Below, piece by piece: positions 26,762-35,716 of a DNA stretch of 64,000 nt; position 1 is the first letter of the stretch, and every line of letters begins with the position of its first letter. The translations under genes were made by a program, and so were the position numbers. This DNA comes from JACPVF01 sp964502095 (lineage in GTDB: Bacteria; Chloroflexota; Anaerolineae; Anaerolineales; Villigracilaceae), in NCBI GenBank assembly GCA_964502095.1, contig CAZCUF010000004.1, forward strand, positions 219,393-283,392. The letters run 5' to 3'. The notes under the pieces were generated by a model. That model saw only the letters and a list, made by a program, of their open reading frames with translations, ran no database searches and was not told the DNA's origin.

Positions 26762-26932
26762 CGCTGAATCAGAATTGGCAGTTGCCGATATTAATTCTCT
26801 ACTTAAACTCGATTTTCCAATATAAAATTGCACAGAATTAATCGTATGGGGTTGGAAAATGGCAGAATGATTCGAGCGCGCTTCAGAACGATTTCGTCCG
26901 CGCCCGTCCATGAAACTGTCCGATAGCCGGAA
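26762..26932. other. Intergenic region between the PqqD-like gene and a convergent small gene
   Basis: This 171-base stretch lies between the plus-strand PqqD-like gene and the minus-strand small gene. No tRNA, other gene or convincing terminator was recognised in it. Confidence 0.35.
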
Positions 26933-27184
26933 TCATCTCTCTTCGTGTTTATTGGCTTCGCCGAATTTTTCCAGCTTCACCACCCGTGCCTTATCTCGAA
27001 TCCGCCACGGAACGATTTGTTTGGCATGTTCCTTGTTTTCGGTTTCGATAATCGCCCAGCCGCAATGCTCGCCATCGTGACAGCCCCATTCAAAATAATG
27101 CAAATACCCCGCCATGTGGATTTCCTTGATGATCGCGTCGCAATCCTCTGCTGTATGCGGTGACTCAACGAGATAACGATCCAT
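26933..27184 (-). CDS. Small conserved-looking hypothetical protein
   Basis: The 83-aa soluble protein has the sequence pattern MDRYLVESPHTAEDCDAII, then HYFEWGCHDGEHCGWAIIE and NKEHAKQIVPWRIRDKARVV. This alternation of strand and helix is compatible with a ferredoxin-like (dimeric alpha/beta barrel) fold, often seen in small DUF3303-type or muconolactone-isomerase-like proteins. Two Cys residues near 36-42 could bind metal, but no established motif is present. It is a single minus-strand gene; function unknown. Confidence 0.6.
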   Translation of the reverse strand: MDRYLVESPHTAEDCDAIIKEIHMAGYLHYFEWGCHDGEHCGWAIIETENKEHAKQIVPWRIRDKARVVKLEKFGEANKHEER

Positions 27185-27335
27185 GATAAGTCTCCTTCTC
27201 GAGCTGGCGTAGTAACGGCTAATGTACTGAAATTATATACCCTTCATCCCCCTGCTTTCAAGAATTGTTTGCCCTCCATGCCCCACTCAGAAGCGCGTAT
27301 TCAAACAACGCTTCTTCGTACTGCAACTTGTAAAT

Positions 27336-28394
27336 TTACTTTTCTTCAAGCGGGTTGAAACCGCGTCCCAATATTTCCTGGGCAGGGGAAACGATGACAA
27401 ACGCCTGCGGATCCTCTTTTGCCACCGCGGTTTTCAAATTGTGCACCTCGGTAACGGTCAATGCGCACATCAGCACGGAACGATCCTTGCCGGTGTACAT
27501 ACCTTTTCCATGCAGGGCGGTAATCCCCCGGCGCAGGTCGTTCAGAAGGCGTTTGGATACCGCCTCCGCCTTGTCGGTAATGATTAACGCTATAAATTGT
27601 CGTCGTTTGTGGCGCGGATAAAGCCAATTACGCAGTCCTTTCGTCCCGGCCGAATCCACAGGGTGTTCGTGTCCGCCTTCCGCGCCGAAACGCGGCAGGA
27701 CCTCGCCCGTGGCCTGGGTCATGCCGATCGTGCCGATCGCTACCAATAACAGGAATAAATGGTAGGCGATCCCCAATGAGATCACGATATACCCGGAAAC
27801 GAATCCCACTGCGCCTCTTTGTATGAATTCCTGCACATTCATAGCCGGTTCCGGAAAAAGATAACTTTTACCCATCCAGGAAATAAATAGAATTAAGTAG
27901 ATCCAAAGATAATTTCGCCGCAAGCGTCTCCCGAATGCTTCCCACATGGAAATGGGAAAACTTGGCGTCAGCAAATTCTCCGCCAAACTCTCGGCCCATT
28001 CGGGGGACGGGTGAAATGGGGGCACGAGCATGGCGGCATAAAAATCCGTTTCCATCAGGCGGATGCGATAACTCCATAATTCGTAATACCGATAGCGGCG
28101 CGCCTCGATGAAAAGGAACCACGTCACAAGCAGGGTATTCAAAATAATGATCCCATGATGCACATTGGGCTGGCTGAATGAAACAGACAGCGTCGCGCCG
28201 GTGGCGACGACCGCCCAGTTGGTGGTTGTATCCAAACGCTGACGCCAGACATTGGCGCGTTGAATCTCCGCGCGGAAAAGATGCACCATCGCGGTGACGA
28301 ACTCGCTGGTTTTAAGTTTGTAACCGCGGTAAGTCCAGACTGGTTCTTCAGGCTCTTTGCTTTTTGGTTTGGATTTCGTGGATTCAACCGGCAT
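27336..28394 (-). CDS. DUF2270 membrane protein with C-terminal DUF2179-like domain
   Basis: The 352-aa protein starts with a basic cytoplasmic stretch, then the DUF2270 pattern (FVTAMVHLFRAEIQRANVWRQRLDTTTNWAVV) with four transmembrane segments (about 62-100, 165-185, 200-240). The cytoplasmic C-terminal domain (RRQFIALIITDKAEAVSKRLL, then VLMCALTVTEVHNLKTAV and AFVIVSPAQEILGRGF) resembles DUF2179, a ligand-binding domain of YitT-like proteins. The combination suggests a membrane protein with a sensory or regulatory tail. It follows the sulfur operon on the same strand with a 92-base gap; functional linkage is not shown. Confidence 0.82.
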   Translation of the reverse strand: MPVESTKSKPKSKEPEEPVWTYRGYKLKTSEFVTAMVHLFRAEIQRANVWRQRLDTTTNWAVVATGATLSVSFSQPNVHHGIIILNTLLVTWFLFIEARRYRYYELWSYRIRLMETDFYAAMLVPPFHPSPEWAESLAENLLTPSFPISMWEAFGRRLRRNYLWIYLILFISWMGKSYLFPEPAMNVQEFIQRGAVGFVSGYIVISLGIAYHLFLLLVAIGTIGMTQATGEVLPRFGAEGGHEHPVDSAGTKGLRNWLYPRHKRRQFIALIITDKAEAVSKRLLNDLRRGITALHGKGMYTGKDRSVLMCALTVTEVHNLKTAVAKEDPQAFVIVSPAQEILGRGFNPLEEK

Positions 28395-28485
28395 AAGATT
28401 TTTCTTTCTTTGGATGAAAAGCCGCTTCTCTCTTAACTGGAAGCTGGTTTAATTCCGATGGAATGTTTCAACCCTGACAGGTTTT

Positions 28486-31455
28486 TCACTTCGGCAGTTT
28501 ATACGCTTCCTTCGTTGGCTTGAGCGGGCGCGCCAGCCAATACGGGCGGCGGTTGCCGTCGGGACTGACTTTGTCGGCGGGGCGGGTCATCTTCAGCCAT
28601 TCGCGGTACACCCGCATGGACTTGTTTGTATCCACGAACAGGTCGCCCGCTTTTTCGCCCGCTTTTGCCTTGCGGACGCTGAACACTTTTTGCAGCCAGC
28701 AGTGGACTCCGCTGATCGGGTCGGGATGGACGGCATGAGCAAGATTCTGATTCACGCCGACGTTGCTCCACCAGATGCGGCTCGTGTCGGGGTCGGAGGA
28801 GTCCCACGCCGCCGCGCCGTGAATGACGCGCATGAGGAATCCGCCTTTGCCGTCGTCATGCAGTTCAACGAGATTCGACGAGCCTTTGTTCACGCCCGAA
28901 TTTTCGTTCAAGCGCCAGCGCCCGAGGTGATGGCTGATGGCGATGATGCCAGGCTTGATTCCTTCCGTCACCCAAACGGAGTCAACGAAATAGCCGATCT
29001 CGGTCTCGACTTTGGCAAGGTCGCCCGTTTCGAGTCCGAGTCTCTGCGCGTCTTCGGGATTCATCCAGATGGGATTCTTGTGCGAGATTTCATACAGCCA
29101 CTTGGCATTTGCGCTGCGCGTGTGAATCAATGTCGGCAGGCGGAAATTGGGAAGCAGAATCATCTCGCCTTTTGCGCGGTCAACGACTTCGGGATGAACA
29201 TGACTCTTCACCGACCACGGAATCACATTTTCCTTTTCACTCCAGCCCCAATTGGCGAGCGTGTCGCTGAAGAATTCAAGTTTCTTCGAGGGGGTGTCGA
29301 ATCCTGCTTTTATTTCGCCGTCAATATTGACGCCAACAACATGACCGTCTTTGATGAAGCGATCATAACTGTCAATTTCAAAAGTAGATTGGGAATCGGT
29401 AAATTGGGAATCGGTAGATTGGTTTTTGCCACTTACCAATTTACCGTTCACTAATCTACCAATTACCTTTTCGAAGGGCGCGTAATTCTCTTTCTTCACT
29501 TCAAAGACGCCATACTTCCGCATGTAGGCGAGGGGAGTCAATCCCTCGCGCGCGGCGGCTTCGGGGAGTCCAGGTACGGAGTTTTCAAAGATCCATTGAT
29601 AGTATTCATCCACGGTGATGATCTCGCCCTTGCGATACGGCGACTCGAACCACTGACGGATGCCGAGCGAGCCGTCGGGGTCCATCTTCGCGGAAAGTTG
29701 AATCCAAAACTCGTTCTCTTCCCAGACTTCGCCAGGGTTGGCTTGATAGGTGAAATCAACGTTGACGCCCGCGCGTTCCATCGCCACGCGGCGCACGGGC
29801 TGACGGAATGCGATCCATTGGCTTGAATGAGTTTCCTGACTCATCAGGTCGTGGCGCTCGGGTCCGTGGCCTGTGGGCAAAACATAATCGGCGAACCAGG
29901 CGGTCTCGTTCCATGTGGGCGTGAGCGCGACGTAGCATTTTATTTTTGAGTCTTCATCTTTGAGCGCCTTGAGCCACATGAAGCCGTCGGGGTTGACCCA
30001 CATCGGGTTGTAAACGCGCGTGAAATAAACGTCAATGTCGCCGCGACCTTCGGCGAGCATGTGCGGCAAAAGGATGGACATCTCATAATGCGCGAGCGGA
30101 TATTCGATGGGGTAGTGAAGTTCGTTCCACGTTTCGGGAGCGGGCGCGCCTTTGAACGGCTTGGGCACAAATTTATTCCAGTTGGTCATGGATGTGCCGC
30201 CCTTGTTACCGACGCTTCCCGTGAGGACGTTGAGGAAGAAGAGACAACGCGAGACCTGCCATCCGCCGAGGTTGCCGACGCTGGCGCTGCGCCAGACATG
30301 CGTGGCGAGTTTGCCTTCGCAGTTGGCGACGAGGCGCGCGGTTTCCTGAATGCGTTCGAGAGGGACTTCGGATTCTTGCGCGGCGCGTTCAAAAGTAAAT
30401 TCAGAATAGAGTTGTTTGAGGACGGAGTCGAATACTTCAAAGGTAATTGGGGATTGGTAATTGGTAATTGTCTGGCGGACAGATTCCCATTCGGCGGATG
30501 TTGATGATTGAATGAATTGAAGGAATTCTTTCCAGTTCGTCCACTTGCGGACGAAGTTTTTATCATAGAGATCATTTTGAATCAGATGATTAGCAATCGC
30601 AAGCAGAATCGTATTTTCACTGCCAGGGTATGTCGGCAGCCAAACATCGCTCATGGAGGCGGTGTTGCTCAAACGCGGGTCGAAGGTGATGAGTTTTGCG
30701 CCGTCTGTTTTGGCTTCAATGATACGTTGCGCGTGCGGGTTGAAGTAATGCCCCGTTTCGAGGTGACTTGAAATCAGCAGGATGACTCGCGCGTTGGCAA
30801 AATCGGGACTCGGTCTATCCTGCCCAATCCAAAAGTTATATCCTGCGCGGGATGACGATGAGCAAATATTCGTGTGGCTGTTGTGACCGTCCATGCCCCA
30901 TGCCTGCACGATGCGATTGGTGTATCCGTCTTCGCCAGGGCGACCGACGTGATAGACGATTCCGTTCGGGCGGCGCAGTTTGCTCTCGCGCATTTTGTCG
31001 GCGATCTCGGTCAGGGCTTGCTCCCACGAAATCCGTTCCCACCTCCCTTCGCCGCGCTTGCCGACTCGTTTCAGCGGATACAAAATCCGTTCGGGGTCGT
31101 AGACTTGATTGTGAGTGGCGGGTCCCTTGGCGCAGTTGCGTCCGCGCGAGCCAGGGTGGACGGGGTTGCCTTCAAACTTGCGAATCTCGTACGTGTCTTT
31201 ATCAACGTAGGCGAGCAGTCCGCACGCGGATTCGCAGTTGAAGCAGACGGTTGGCACGAGCGTATATCTCCGCGCCACTTTGCGAGGCCACTCTTTCCCG
31301 TCCCATTCCACCCAGTCATCCCACACATCGGGCGGCGGATACTGGCTGATGCGCCCGTCGGGGTGAACGACTTCGGTCAGTTTGATGGGCTGGCGGTCAG
31401 AGTCCGCGAATTGCGGGACGGTGGTGCCTGCGGAGGTTTGGGGGATTTTTGTCAT
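28486..31455 (-). CDS. soeA: Molybdopterin oxidoreductase catalytic subunit, probable sulfite-oxidising SoeA-like
   Basis: The 989-aa CISM-family protein starts at the ATG at 31455; the frame extends to 31515 only through a repeat element, so the upstream start is rejected. A 4Fe-4S motif (CFNCESACG near residue 73, distal Cys in NCAKG) precedes the bis-MGD domains. The likely Mo-ligand Cys lies in SHTNICSSSSR near residue 197. It has no twin-arginine signal, so it should act in the cytoplasm. The partner is the fused Fe-S/NrfD subunit upstream. The family includes SoeA, PsrA/PhsA and TtrA; SoeA is preferred because the operon oxidises sulfur to sulfite. Two AT-rich micro-repeats are translated inside it. 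Confidence 0.78.
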   Translation of the reverse strand: MTKIPQTSAGTTVPQFADSDRQPIKLTEVVHPDGRISQYPPPDVWDDWVEWDGKEWPRKVARRYTLVPTVCFNCESACGLLAYVDKDTYEIRKFEGNPVHPGSRGRNCAKGPATHNQVYDPERILYPLKRVGKRGEGRWERISWEQALTEIADKMRESKLRRPNGIVYHVGRPGEDGYTNRIVQAWGMDGHNSHTNICSSSSRAGYNFWIGQDRPSPDFANARVILLISSHLETGHYFNPHAQRIIEAKTDGAKLITFDPRLSNTASMSDVWLPTYPGSENTILLAIANHLIQNDLYDKNFVRKWTNWKEFLQFIQSSTSAEWESVRQTITNYQSPITFEVFDSVLKQLYSEFTFERAAQESEVPLERIQETARLVANCEGKLATHVWRSASVGNLGGWQVSRCLFFLNVLTGSVGNKGGTSMTNWNKFVPKPFKGAPAPETWNELHYPIEYPLAHYEMSILLPHMLAEGRGDIDVYFTRVYNPMWVNPDGFMWLKALKDEDSKIKCYVALTPTWNETAWFADYVLPTGHGPERHDLMSQETHSSQWIAFRQPVRRVAMERAGVNVDFTYQANPGEVWEENEFWIQLSAKMDPDGSLGIRQWFESPYRKGEIITVDEYYQWIFENSVPGLPEAAAREGLTPLAYMRKYGVFEVKKENYAPFEKVIGRLVNGKLVSGKNQSTDSQFTDSQSTFEIDSYDRFIKDGHVVGVNIDGEIKAGFDTPSKKLEFFSDTLANWGWSEKENVIPWSVKSHVHPEVVDRAKGEMILLPNFRLPTLIHTRSANAKWLYEISHKNPIWMNPEDAQRLGLETGDLAKVETEIGYFVDSVWVTEGIKPGIIAISHHLGRWRLNENSGVNKGSSNLVELHDDGKGGFLMRVIHGAAAWDSSDPDTSRIWWSNVGVNQNLAHAVHPDPISGVHCWLQKVFSVRKAKAGEKAGDLFVDTNKSMRVYREWLKMTRPADKVSPDGNRRPYWLARPLKPTKEAYKLPK
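29381..29467. repeat. AATTGGTAGATTGGTA-type micro-repeat cluster inside soeA
   Basis: Alternating GGGAATCGGTAAATT, GGTAGATTGG, ACCAATTTACC and CTAATCTACCAATTACC units are translated in frame as a hydrophilic stretch (residues about 663-692). Similar units occur at 30442-30470, 38159-38267 and 46617-46662, and shorter ones near 25985 and 42186. Confidence 0.78.
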
Positions 31456-31464
31456 AAGTACTCC

Positions 31465-31597
31465 GTTGGTCGAGTAGGCGGTGTGCGAAGCGGTCCGCCA
31501 TATCGAGACTAACAAGTTTCTAAATAAATTTAAATTTGCTCTTTAACTTGGTGGTCTCGATACGCCCTCAAAAAGCATTCGGGCTACTCGACCACCG
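31465..31597. repeat. Inverted pair of GGTGGTCGAG palindromic elements between soeBC and soeA
   Basis: One copy (31465-31514) reads GTTGGTCGAGTAG...TATCGAGACTAAC. The other (31550-31597) reads GGTGGTCTCGATACG...CTACTCGACCACC, the inverted orientation. Each has an inner hairpin of different sequence. Confidence 0.88.
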
Positions 31598-31603
31598 AGT
31601 TGC

Positions 31604-33292
31604 TTACGAATTCGGAATATACTGCGGCGCCATCACGAAGGCGTATTCGTAGAAGAACAAACCGACAACGGAACACGCAACAGCCAAAGGCGCAAGTCCG
31701 CTGAACGCAAAGAGCAACGTCAATGGAATAACGTGCCCCAAAACAATTCCGCCCCACCAGTAGTGGTTGCGGAATTTCCCATGCGTCATCTCGCGCGAAG
31801 CGAGCATGGCGGTATCGGTTGGGAAGGAGTTGAATTTGTTTGCGAATGTAAGCAGCAAATTGATAGCGATGCTGGCGGGAAAAAGCGCGGCGAGCATGGA
31901 AGTCAGTTCAGTAGGAAAAACGATGAAAAGATTCAGCGCAAGGAACACTCCGCTTGCCACCATCATGGATTGAGCGACAAGTTGGAAAGGCAGTAAGTTG
32001 CTCTGCCACATATCGCGTCCCTCCGCTTGACCGAGCAGGAAGGCGGTGTAGATGACGACGCCCAACGCAAAGGGGAAGACGATCCACGCCGCAAACGGGC
32101 GGGCAGTTGCCGCTGTTTCGATGGGCAGTATCCCCGCCTGAGCCGCGCCCTCCACGAGCCACCACAATCCCGCGAAGGCGGTGAAACCGACGAGAATGAA
32201 CGCGCCTCTTGCCACCCATGACTTCCATTGCGGACGCAATAAGATGTTCAGGAAGCGTTTCGGTTGGGACAAATCTTTGATGAGCAGGATCACCGTGATG
32301 AGCATGAAGACCATCGCAGTGAAACCTGTCACAAGGAAAGTGGCGGAGTTGAAACTAAAGAGATCGAACATCACGCCGAGACTCAGCAACATGAAGAGTC
32401 CGCCTGCGATGTTTTTCGTCACGAGATAGGCGGGCAGTTCCCAATGCCAGTTGATCTTGTGTTGCGCCGTGTAGGCAGTCTGAACCATGTGCTCCGCGAC
32501 GCGCCCGCCGATCTGGATGGGACCGTTGAGCGGCTGTCCCTGAGTCTGCGGCGCGCGGAGGGGTATGCCGTCTGGTCTCGATACGGCGGCGGTCGAGTAG
32601 CGTTCGTTGCGTATCGAGACCCCGCCGCCTACTCGACCACCGTGCAACACAGGCAACGCATACGCGGAAACATTTTGCTCCGTGACTTTATCCGCCCACA
32701 TGAACGAATCGTGCGTCTGCGCGGCGAACGGATGCAGTGACCAATCGTTGCCGTTGATGTAGAACAATTTCGGGGCGGTTCCCTGCTCGGGCTTGCGAAC
32801 GGTCACTTGCGCAGTGGACAACTTTCGGCTTATTTCTGAAGCGGGGTCGTTCAAATCTCCAGCGAGAATCGCATGTTCGGGGCAGACAACGACGCAGGCG
32901 GGTTCGAGTCCCACATCCAAACGATGCGCGCAGAAATGACATTTCGCGGCAGTGTTCGTTTCGGGGTCGAGGTAGATCGAATCGTACGGGCAGGCTTGCA
33001 TGCAGGATTTACATCCGATGCAAATGCTCGGGTCGAATTCAACGATGCCGTCATCGCGCTGATACATCGCGCTGACAGGACAGATGCGCGCGCAAGGCGG
33101 ATTGGCGCAATGATTACAGCGCGTCACTTGAAAGCGGCGGCGCACGTCGGGGTATGCGCCCGTCTCCACATACTTGACCCATGTGCGATACACGCCCAGC
33201 GGAACTTGATTCTCGGACTTGCATGCGGTCGAGCAGGCGTGACATCCGATGCATTTAGATTGGTCAATGAGAAAGCCGTAGTTTTGAGTCAT
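31604..33292 (-). CDS. Fused Fe-S subunit and NrfD-type membrane anchor, SoeBC-like
   Basis: The 562-aa protein joins two normally separate subunits. Residues 1-200 are a DmsB/PsrB-type ferredoxin with four cysteine clusters (CIGCHACSTACK, CNHCANPPCARICP, CIGCKSCMQACP, CHFCAHRLDVGLEPACVVVCP). Residues about 290-560 are an NrfD/PsrC-like membrane domain with eight or so helices and the family segment QPKRFLNILLRPQWKSWVARGAF. It would carry electrons between the molybdenum subunit at 28486-31455 and the quinone pool. The linker contains an in-frame copy of a palindromic repeat. With its partner it forms a candidate sulfite:quinone oxidoreductase; a polysulfide or tetrathionate reductase is the main alternative. 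Confidence 0.85.
   Translation of the reverse strand: MTQNYGFLIDQSKCIGCHACSTACKSENQVPLGVYRTWVKYVETGAYPDVRRRFQVTRCNHCANPPCARICPVSAMYQRDDGIVEFDPSICIGCKSCMQACPYDSIYLDPETNTAAKCHFCAHRLDVGLEPACVVVCPEHAILAGDLNDPASEISRKLSTAQVTVRKPEQGTAPKLFYINGNDWSLHPFAAQTHDSFMWADKVTEQNVSAYALPVLHGGRVGGGVSIRNERYSTAAVSRPDGIPLRAPQTQGQPLNGPIQIGGRVAEHMVQTAYTAQHKINWHWELPAYLVTKNIAGGLFMLLSLGVMFDLFSFNSATFLVTGFTAMVFMLITVILLIKDLSQPKRFLNILLRPQWKSWVARGAFILVGFTAFAGLWWLVEGAAQAGILPIETAATARPFAAWIVFPFALGVVIYTAFLLGQAEGRDMWQSNLLPFQLVAQSMMVASGVFLALNLFIVFPTELTSMLAALFPASIAINLLLTFANKFNSFPTDTAMLASREMTHGKFRNHYWWGGIVLGHVIPLTLLFAFSGLAPLAVACSVVGLFFYEYAFVMAPQYIPNS
32573..32642. repeat. GGTCTCGATACG/CTACTCGACC element embedded in the soeBC linker
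   Basis: TGGTCTCGATACGGCGGC, an inner GGTCGAGTAG...CGTATCGAGACC and a terminal CTACTCGACCACCG form a nested double palindrome. It is translated in frame between the Fe-S and membrane domains (residues about 218-240). Confidence 0.85.
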
Positions 33293-33305
33293 GAAAACCT
33301 TTTAG

Positions 33306-33373
33306 CCACAGATAAACACAGATAAATGGGATAGGTTCATGAAGAATCTGTGTGTATTCGTGTTTATCTGTGG
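33306..33373. repeat. CCACAGATAAACAC inverted repeat upstream of soeBC
   Basis: CCACAGATAAACAC (33306-33319) and GTGTTTATCTGTGG (33360-33373) form a 14-bp perfect inverted repeat around about 40 bases, in the spacer between the lipoate ligase and soeBC genes. It might form an mRNA hairpin or be a dispersed repeat. Confidence 0.7.
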
Positions 33374-33380
33374 TGAATCA

Positions 33381-34466
33381 TTAAGCGGCTTGTGGCGGCG
33401 CGACCGCGTTCATGATGGCGGTGGTGAAATCTGCCGGTGTGACGCCAGGCGATTGAATCTGCAAACGATAATAGGCTTCTTCGATCTTAGATTTGAGATT
33501 CTCAGGCGTGGCGGCAACTCCGCGCAAGGATTGTTCGAGCGCGCCGAGAGCGAAGACAGGAAGCAGGGTGAAGTCGCCTGAGAATGTGATGTCGTCAATG
33601 CGTCCTTCGCGCAAGCGGGCGATGATGCGGATCAAACCGCCCTGCGATTTGAACGCCGCTTCGACAATATGCACGTCCTGATGAATTTTCACGCCCTGCT
33701 GTTTGAGTTGACCCTTTTGATATAGCCATTCGTCCGAAGTGAACCGCGCATCAATCTCTTGCGCCATCGCCTCCTCTTCGGCTGTCCATTCGCCTTCGTA
33801 CACTTCCATGCTCAGCGCTTCGGAGACTTTCCTCATATATAAATCTTTGACCATCGCGCGGTCGGGCGTGGAGCCGAGTTGTTCGGTCATGGTGGTCATG
33901 TAGGCTTCGAGCGACTCAAAAATCTTATCGCGCATTTTCTCCGATGGGACTTTCAACACCTGTGACATAGTCTTCTTGTCGAAGGTGTACATCAGACTGC
34001 CAACGAGAATCTCCGCGATGCCCATCTGCGCCGCGCCCGTGCCGCCAATTTTCTTCCCATTGACTTGTATATCGTTAATCGGGCGGTAAACAGCAGGGAT
34101 GCCCAACGTCTGATACGTCTCCACGAGCGGACCCACGTACAGTTTGAAGCGTTCTTCCAACGTGACGGGCAAGTCTTCCTTATGGAAAATCCATTGCGTG
34201 AAGAGTTGGCCATTGTCCAAGTACACCGCGCCGCCGCCGACTTCGCGCCGAATAATGGACAGGTTGTGCGCCGCGCAATAATCCAGGTCCACTTCCTTTT
34301 GCACGTCTTGATGATAGCCAATAGACATGTACGGTGCGTCTGGCGAGACCATGATGATGGTGTTGGGCGTATCGGCTTTCATTGCATACCCGACCGCGTG
34401 GTAAACGGTCTGCGAGCGAAGCGGTGATACGCCTTCCATGTAGAGCAAACGGATTTTTTTGGACAT
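33381..34466 (-). CDS. Sulfur-pathway lipoate:protein ligase, sLpl(AB)-like
   Basis: The 361-aa protein has a biotin/lipoate ligase fold: YMSIGYHQDVQKEVDLDYC, RREVGGGAVYLDNGQ near residue 74 (the RRxxGGGxVxHD-like motif) and the lysine motif NDIQVNGKKIGGTGAAQ near residue 127. An additional C-terminal accessory domain (about 260-350, LIRIIARLREGRIDDITFSGDF) matches an LplB-like domain, fused here. Such ligases attach lipoate to LbpA in sHdr-containing sulfur oxidisers. The gene lies directly downstream of two lbpA paralogues. No LipS1/LipS2 or LipT gene is visible in the window. Confidence 0.88.
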   Translation of the reverse strand: MSKKIRLLYMEGVSPLRSQTVYHAVGYAMKADTPNTIIMVSPDAPYMSIGYHQDVQKEVDLDYCAAHNLSIIRREVGGGAVYLDNGQLFTQWIFHKEDLPVTLEERFKLYVGPLVETYQTLGIPAVYRPINDIQVNGKKIGGTGAAQMGIAEILVGSLMYTFDKKTMSQVLKVPSEKMRDKIFESLEAYMTTMTEQLGSTPDRAMVKDLYMRKVSEALSMEVYEGEWTAEEEAMAQEIDARFTSDEWLYQKGQLKQQGVKIHQDVHIVEAAFKSQGGLIRIIARLREGRIDDITFSGDFTLLPVFALGALEQSLRGVAATPENLKSKIEEAYYRLQIQSPGVTPADFTTAIMNAVAPPQAA

Positions 34467-34533
34467 TGGGGGTCTCCTTTGGTGGTGGTGTTAGTTAAAA
34501 ATACACAGGTAAACAAGTACACATGTACACAGG

Positions 34534-34980
34534 TCAGTCAATGCACCTGAGACAATTGACTTTCAACTCTTTGATTCTTTCCTTGTATCTCTCCGCCGCC
34601 GCTTCGCCCGTGACGAGATGGCTGGATTCCGCTTCGAGATTCATTGGTCGCACTTTGACTAACCAGCCGTCGGTGTACGGTTCTTTGTTGGCGAGAAGAA
34701 TATTTTTCGCAAATGCTTCTTCATTCGTTGCTACGATCTCGCACGAGAACGGCGCGGGGAACGGTCCCACCCACTTGGCGGACTCAATCGTCGCCAGCGC
34801 CTTGCCCTGCTCCACTTTTTTGCCGACGCTCCGAAAACTGACCGCCGCAAATTTTCCACAGCGGGTTTGCGCCACGTCGGTCATGCCGAGCGTGGCGATC
34901 TCACCTTCGAATCGAATCCACACATCGCGCTCGATGTCGTAGGTCAGGTCTTCGGGAATGTCGCAGGCGTAGAAGATCAT
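34534..34980 (-). CDS. lbpA: Lipoate-binding protein LbpA paralogue 3
   Basis: The 148-aa GcvH-like protein has the lipoyl-Lys motif IESAKWVGPF near residue 69, within the GcvH fold (GMTDVAQ, GKKVEQGKALATIESAKW, PYTDGWLVKVRP). Its C-terminus carries an amphipathic helix and CLRCID, absent from ordinary GcvH. LbpA carries sulfur intermediates on lipoate between TusA/DsrE delivery and the sHdr complex. This copy differs strongly from the other two in the operon (35136 and 46128) and sits next to the ligase gene. Genuine GcvH is unlikely because no other glycine-cleavage genes are present. Confidence 0.88.
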   Translation of the reverse strand: MIFYACDIPEDLTYDIERDVWIRFEGEIATLGMTDVAQTRCGKFAAVSFRSVGKKVEQGKALATIESAKWVGPFPAPFSCEIVATNEEAFAKNILLANKEPYTDGWLVKVRPMNLEAESSHLVTGEAAAERYKERIKELKVNCLRCID

Positions 34981-34998
34981 TTGTTTCTAAAATACTCC

Positions 34999-35125
34999 GT
35001 TGGTCGAGTAACCCCGTGCAAGTCGGGTCGTATCGAGACCAACAATAACCATCAAACAAAATATTTCTTGAAAACTGGTGGTTTCGATACGGGCTTCGCT
35101 AACGCTCAGCCCTACTCAACCACCG
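34999..35125. repeat. Inverted pair of GGTCGAG elements between lbpA paralogues
   Basis: Copy 34999-35043 starts GTTGGTCGAGTAACCCCG and ends CGTATCGAGACCAAC. Copy 35077-35125 starts GGTGGTTTCGATACGGGC and ends CCTACTCAACCACCG, in opposite orientation. Confidence 0.86.
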
Positions 35126-35135
35126 AACATCCTTG

Positions 35136-35573
35136 TTACTCGAAATTCAGATTCTGTTCTTCCATAAACTTTTGATACGCCGCGACAGCCGCATCGCCTG
35201 TCAACAATACCGCGCTTTCGCCAGCCCAATCATTCGGCTTCACCCGAACAAACCAACCTTCACCATACGGATCGGAATTGATCAGCGACGGTTTGCCTTT
35301 CATGGCTTCATTCACTTCTACAATTTCACCCGTCACAGGCGACGTAACAGGTCCCACCCACTTGCCGCTTTCCAAAGTCCCAGCAGATTTGCCCTTCTGC
35401 ACGGTGCGTCCTGCCTCCTTCGGCGTGGCGTTGACAATGCCCTTCGCCAAATTCTGCGCCACGTCGGTAATTCCAATTTTCACCGTACCGTCCGCTTCGG
35501 GCAATGCCCAACAATGTTTTTCCACCCAATAGAAGCGGTCTTCAGGGATGTTACATCCACGAACTGTTGCCAT
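35136..35573 (-). CDS. lbpA: Lipoate-binding protein LbpA paralogue 2
   Basis: The product is 145 aa from the ATG at 35573; the open frame continues upstream only into a palindromic repeat. The lipoyl-Lys lies in LESGKWVGPV near residue 71, Gly replacing the Ala seen in the other two copies. The GcvH fold motifs ITDVAQNLAKG and DPYGEGWFVRVKP are present. The C-terminal helix (AAYQKFMEEQNLNFE) lacks the CxxC-like tail of the other paralogues. It follows a zinc-ribbon gene in the operon and should be lipoylated by the ligase at 33381-34466. Confidence 0.88.
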   Translation of the reverse strand: MATVRGCNIPEDRFYWVEKHCWALPEADGTVKIGITDVAQNLAKGIVNATPKEAGRTVQKGKSAGTLESGKWVGPVTSPVTGEIVEVNEAMKGKPSLINSDPYGEGWFVRVKPNDWAGESAVLLTGDAAVAAYQKFMEEQNLNFE

Positions 35574-35592
35574 TTTGTTCTCCTTTGAAATC

Positions 35593-35716
35593 GTTGGTCG
35601 AGTAGGGATGATGTTCTTCCGTCCCGTATCGAGACCAACATGCGCCAAGAGTATTTTTGTTATTGGTGGTCTCGATACGTCCTTCACAAAAACCGTTCAG
35701 GATTACTCGACCACCG
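35593..35716. repeat. Inverted pair of GGTCGAG elements upstream of lbpA paralogue 2
   Basis: Copy 35593-35639 starts GTTGGTCGAGTAGGG and ends GTATCGAGACCAAC. Copy 35665-35716 starts GGTGGTCTCGATACG and ends TACTCGACCACCG; its end overlaps and supplies the stop codon of the zinc-ribbon gene. Confidence 0.86.

Noticed and set aside
26762..26932. Possible tRNA or small RNA gene in the intergenic space after the PqqD-like gene
   Set aside because: No cloverleaf with anticodon, T-loop GTTCAA-type sequence or terminator was found.
28486..31455. Annotation of the molybdenum subunit as formate dehydrogenase
   Set aside because: No formate dehydrogenase accessory genes or selenocysteine codon are seen; the fused Fe-S/NrfD partner and the sulfur operon favour a Soe/Psr-type enzyme, though substrate remains unproven.
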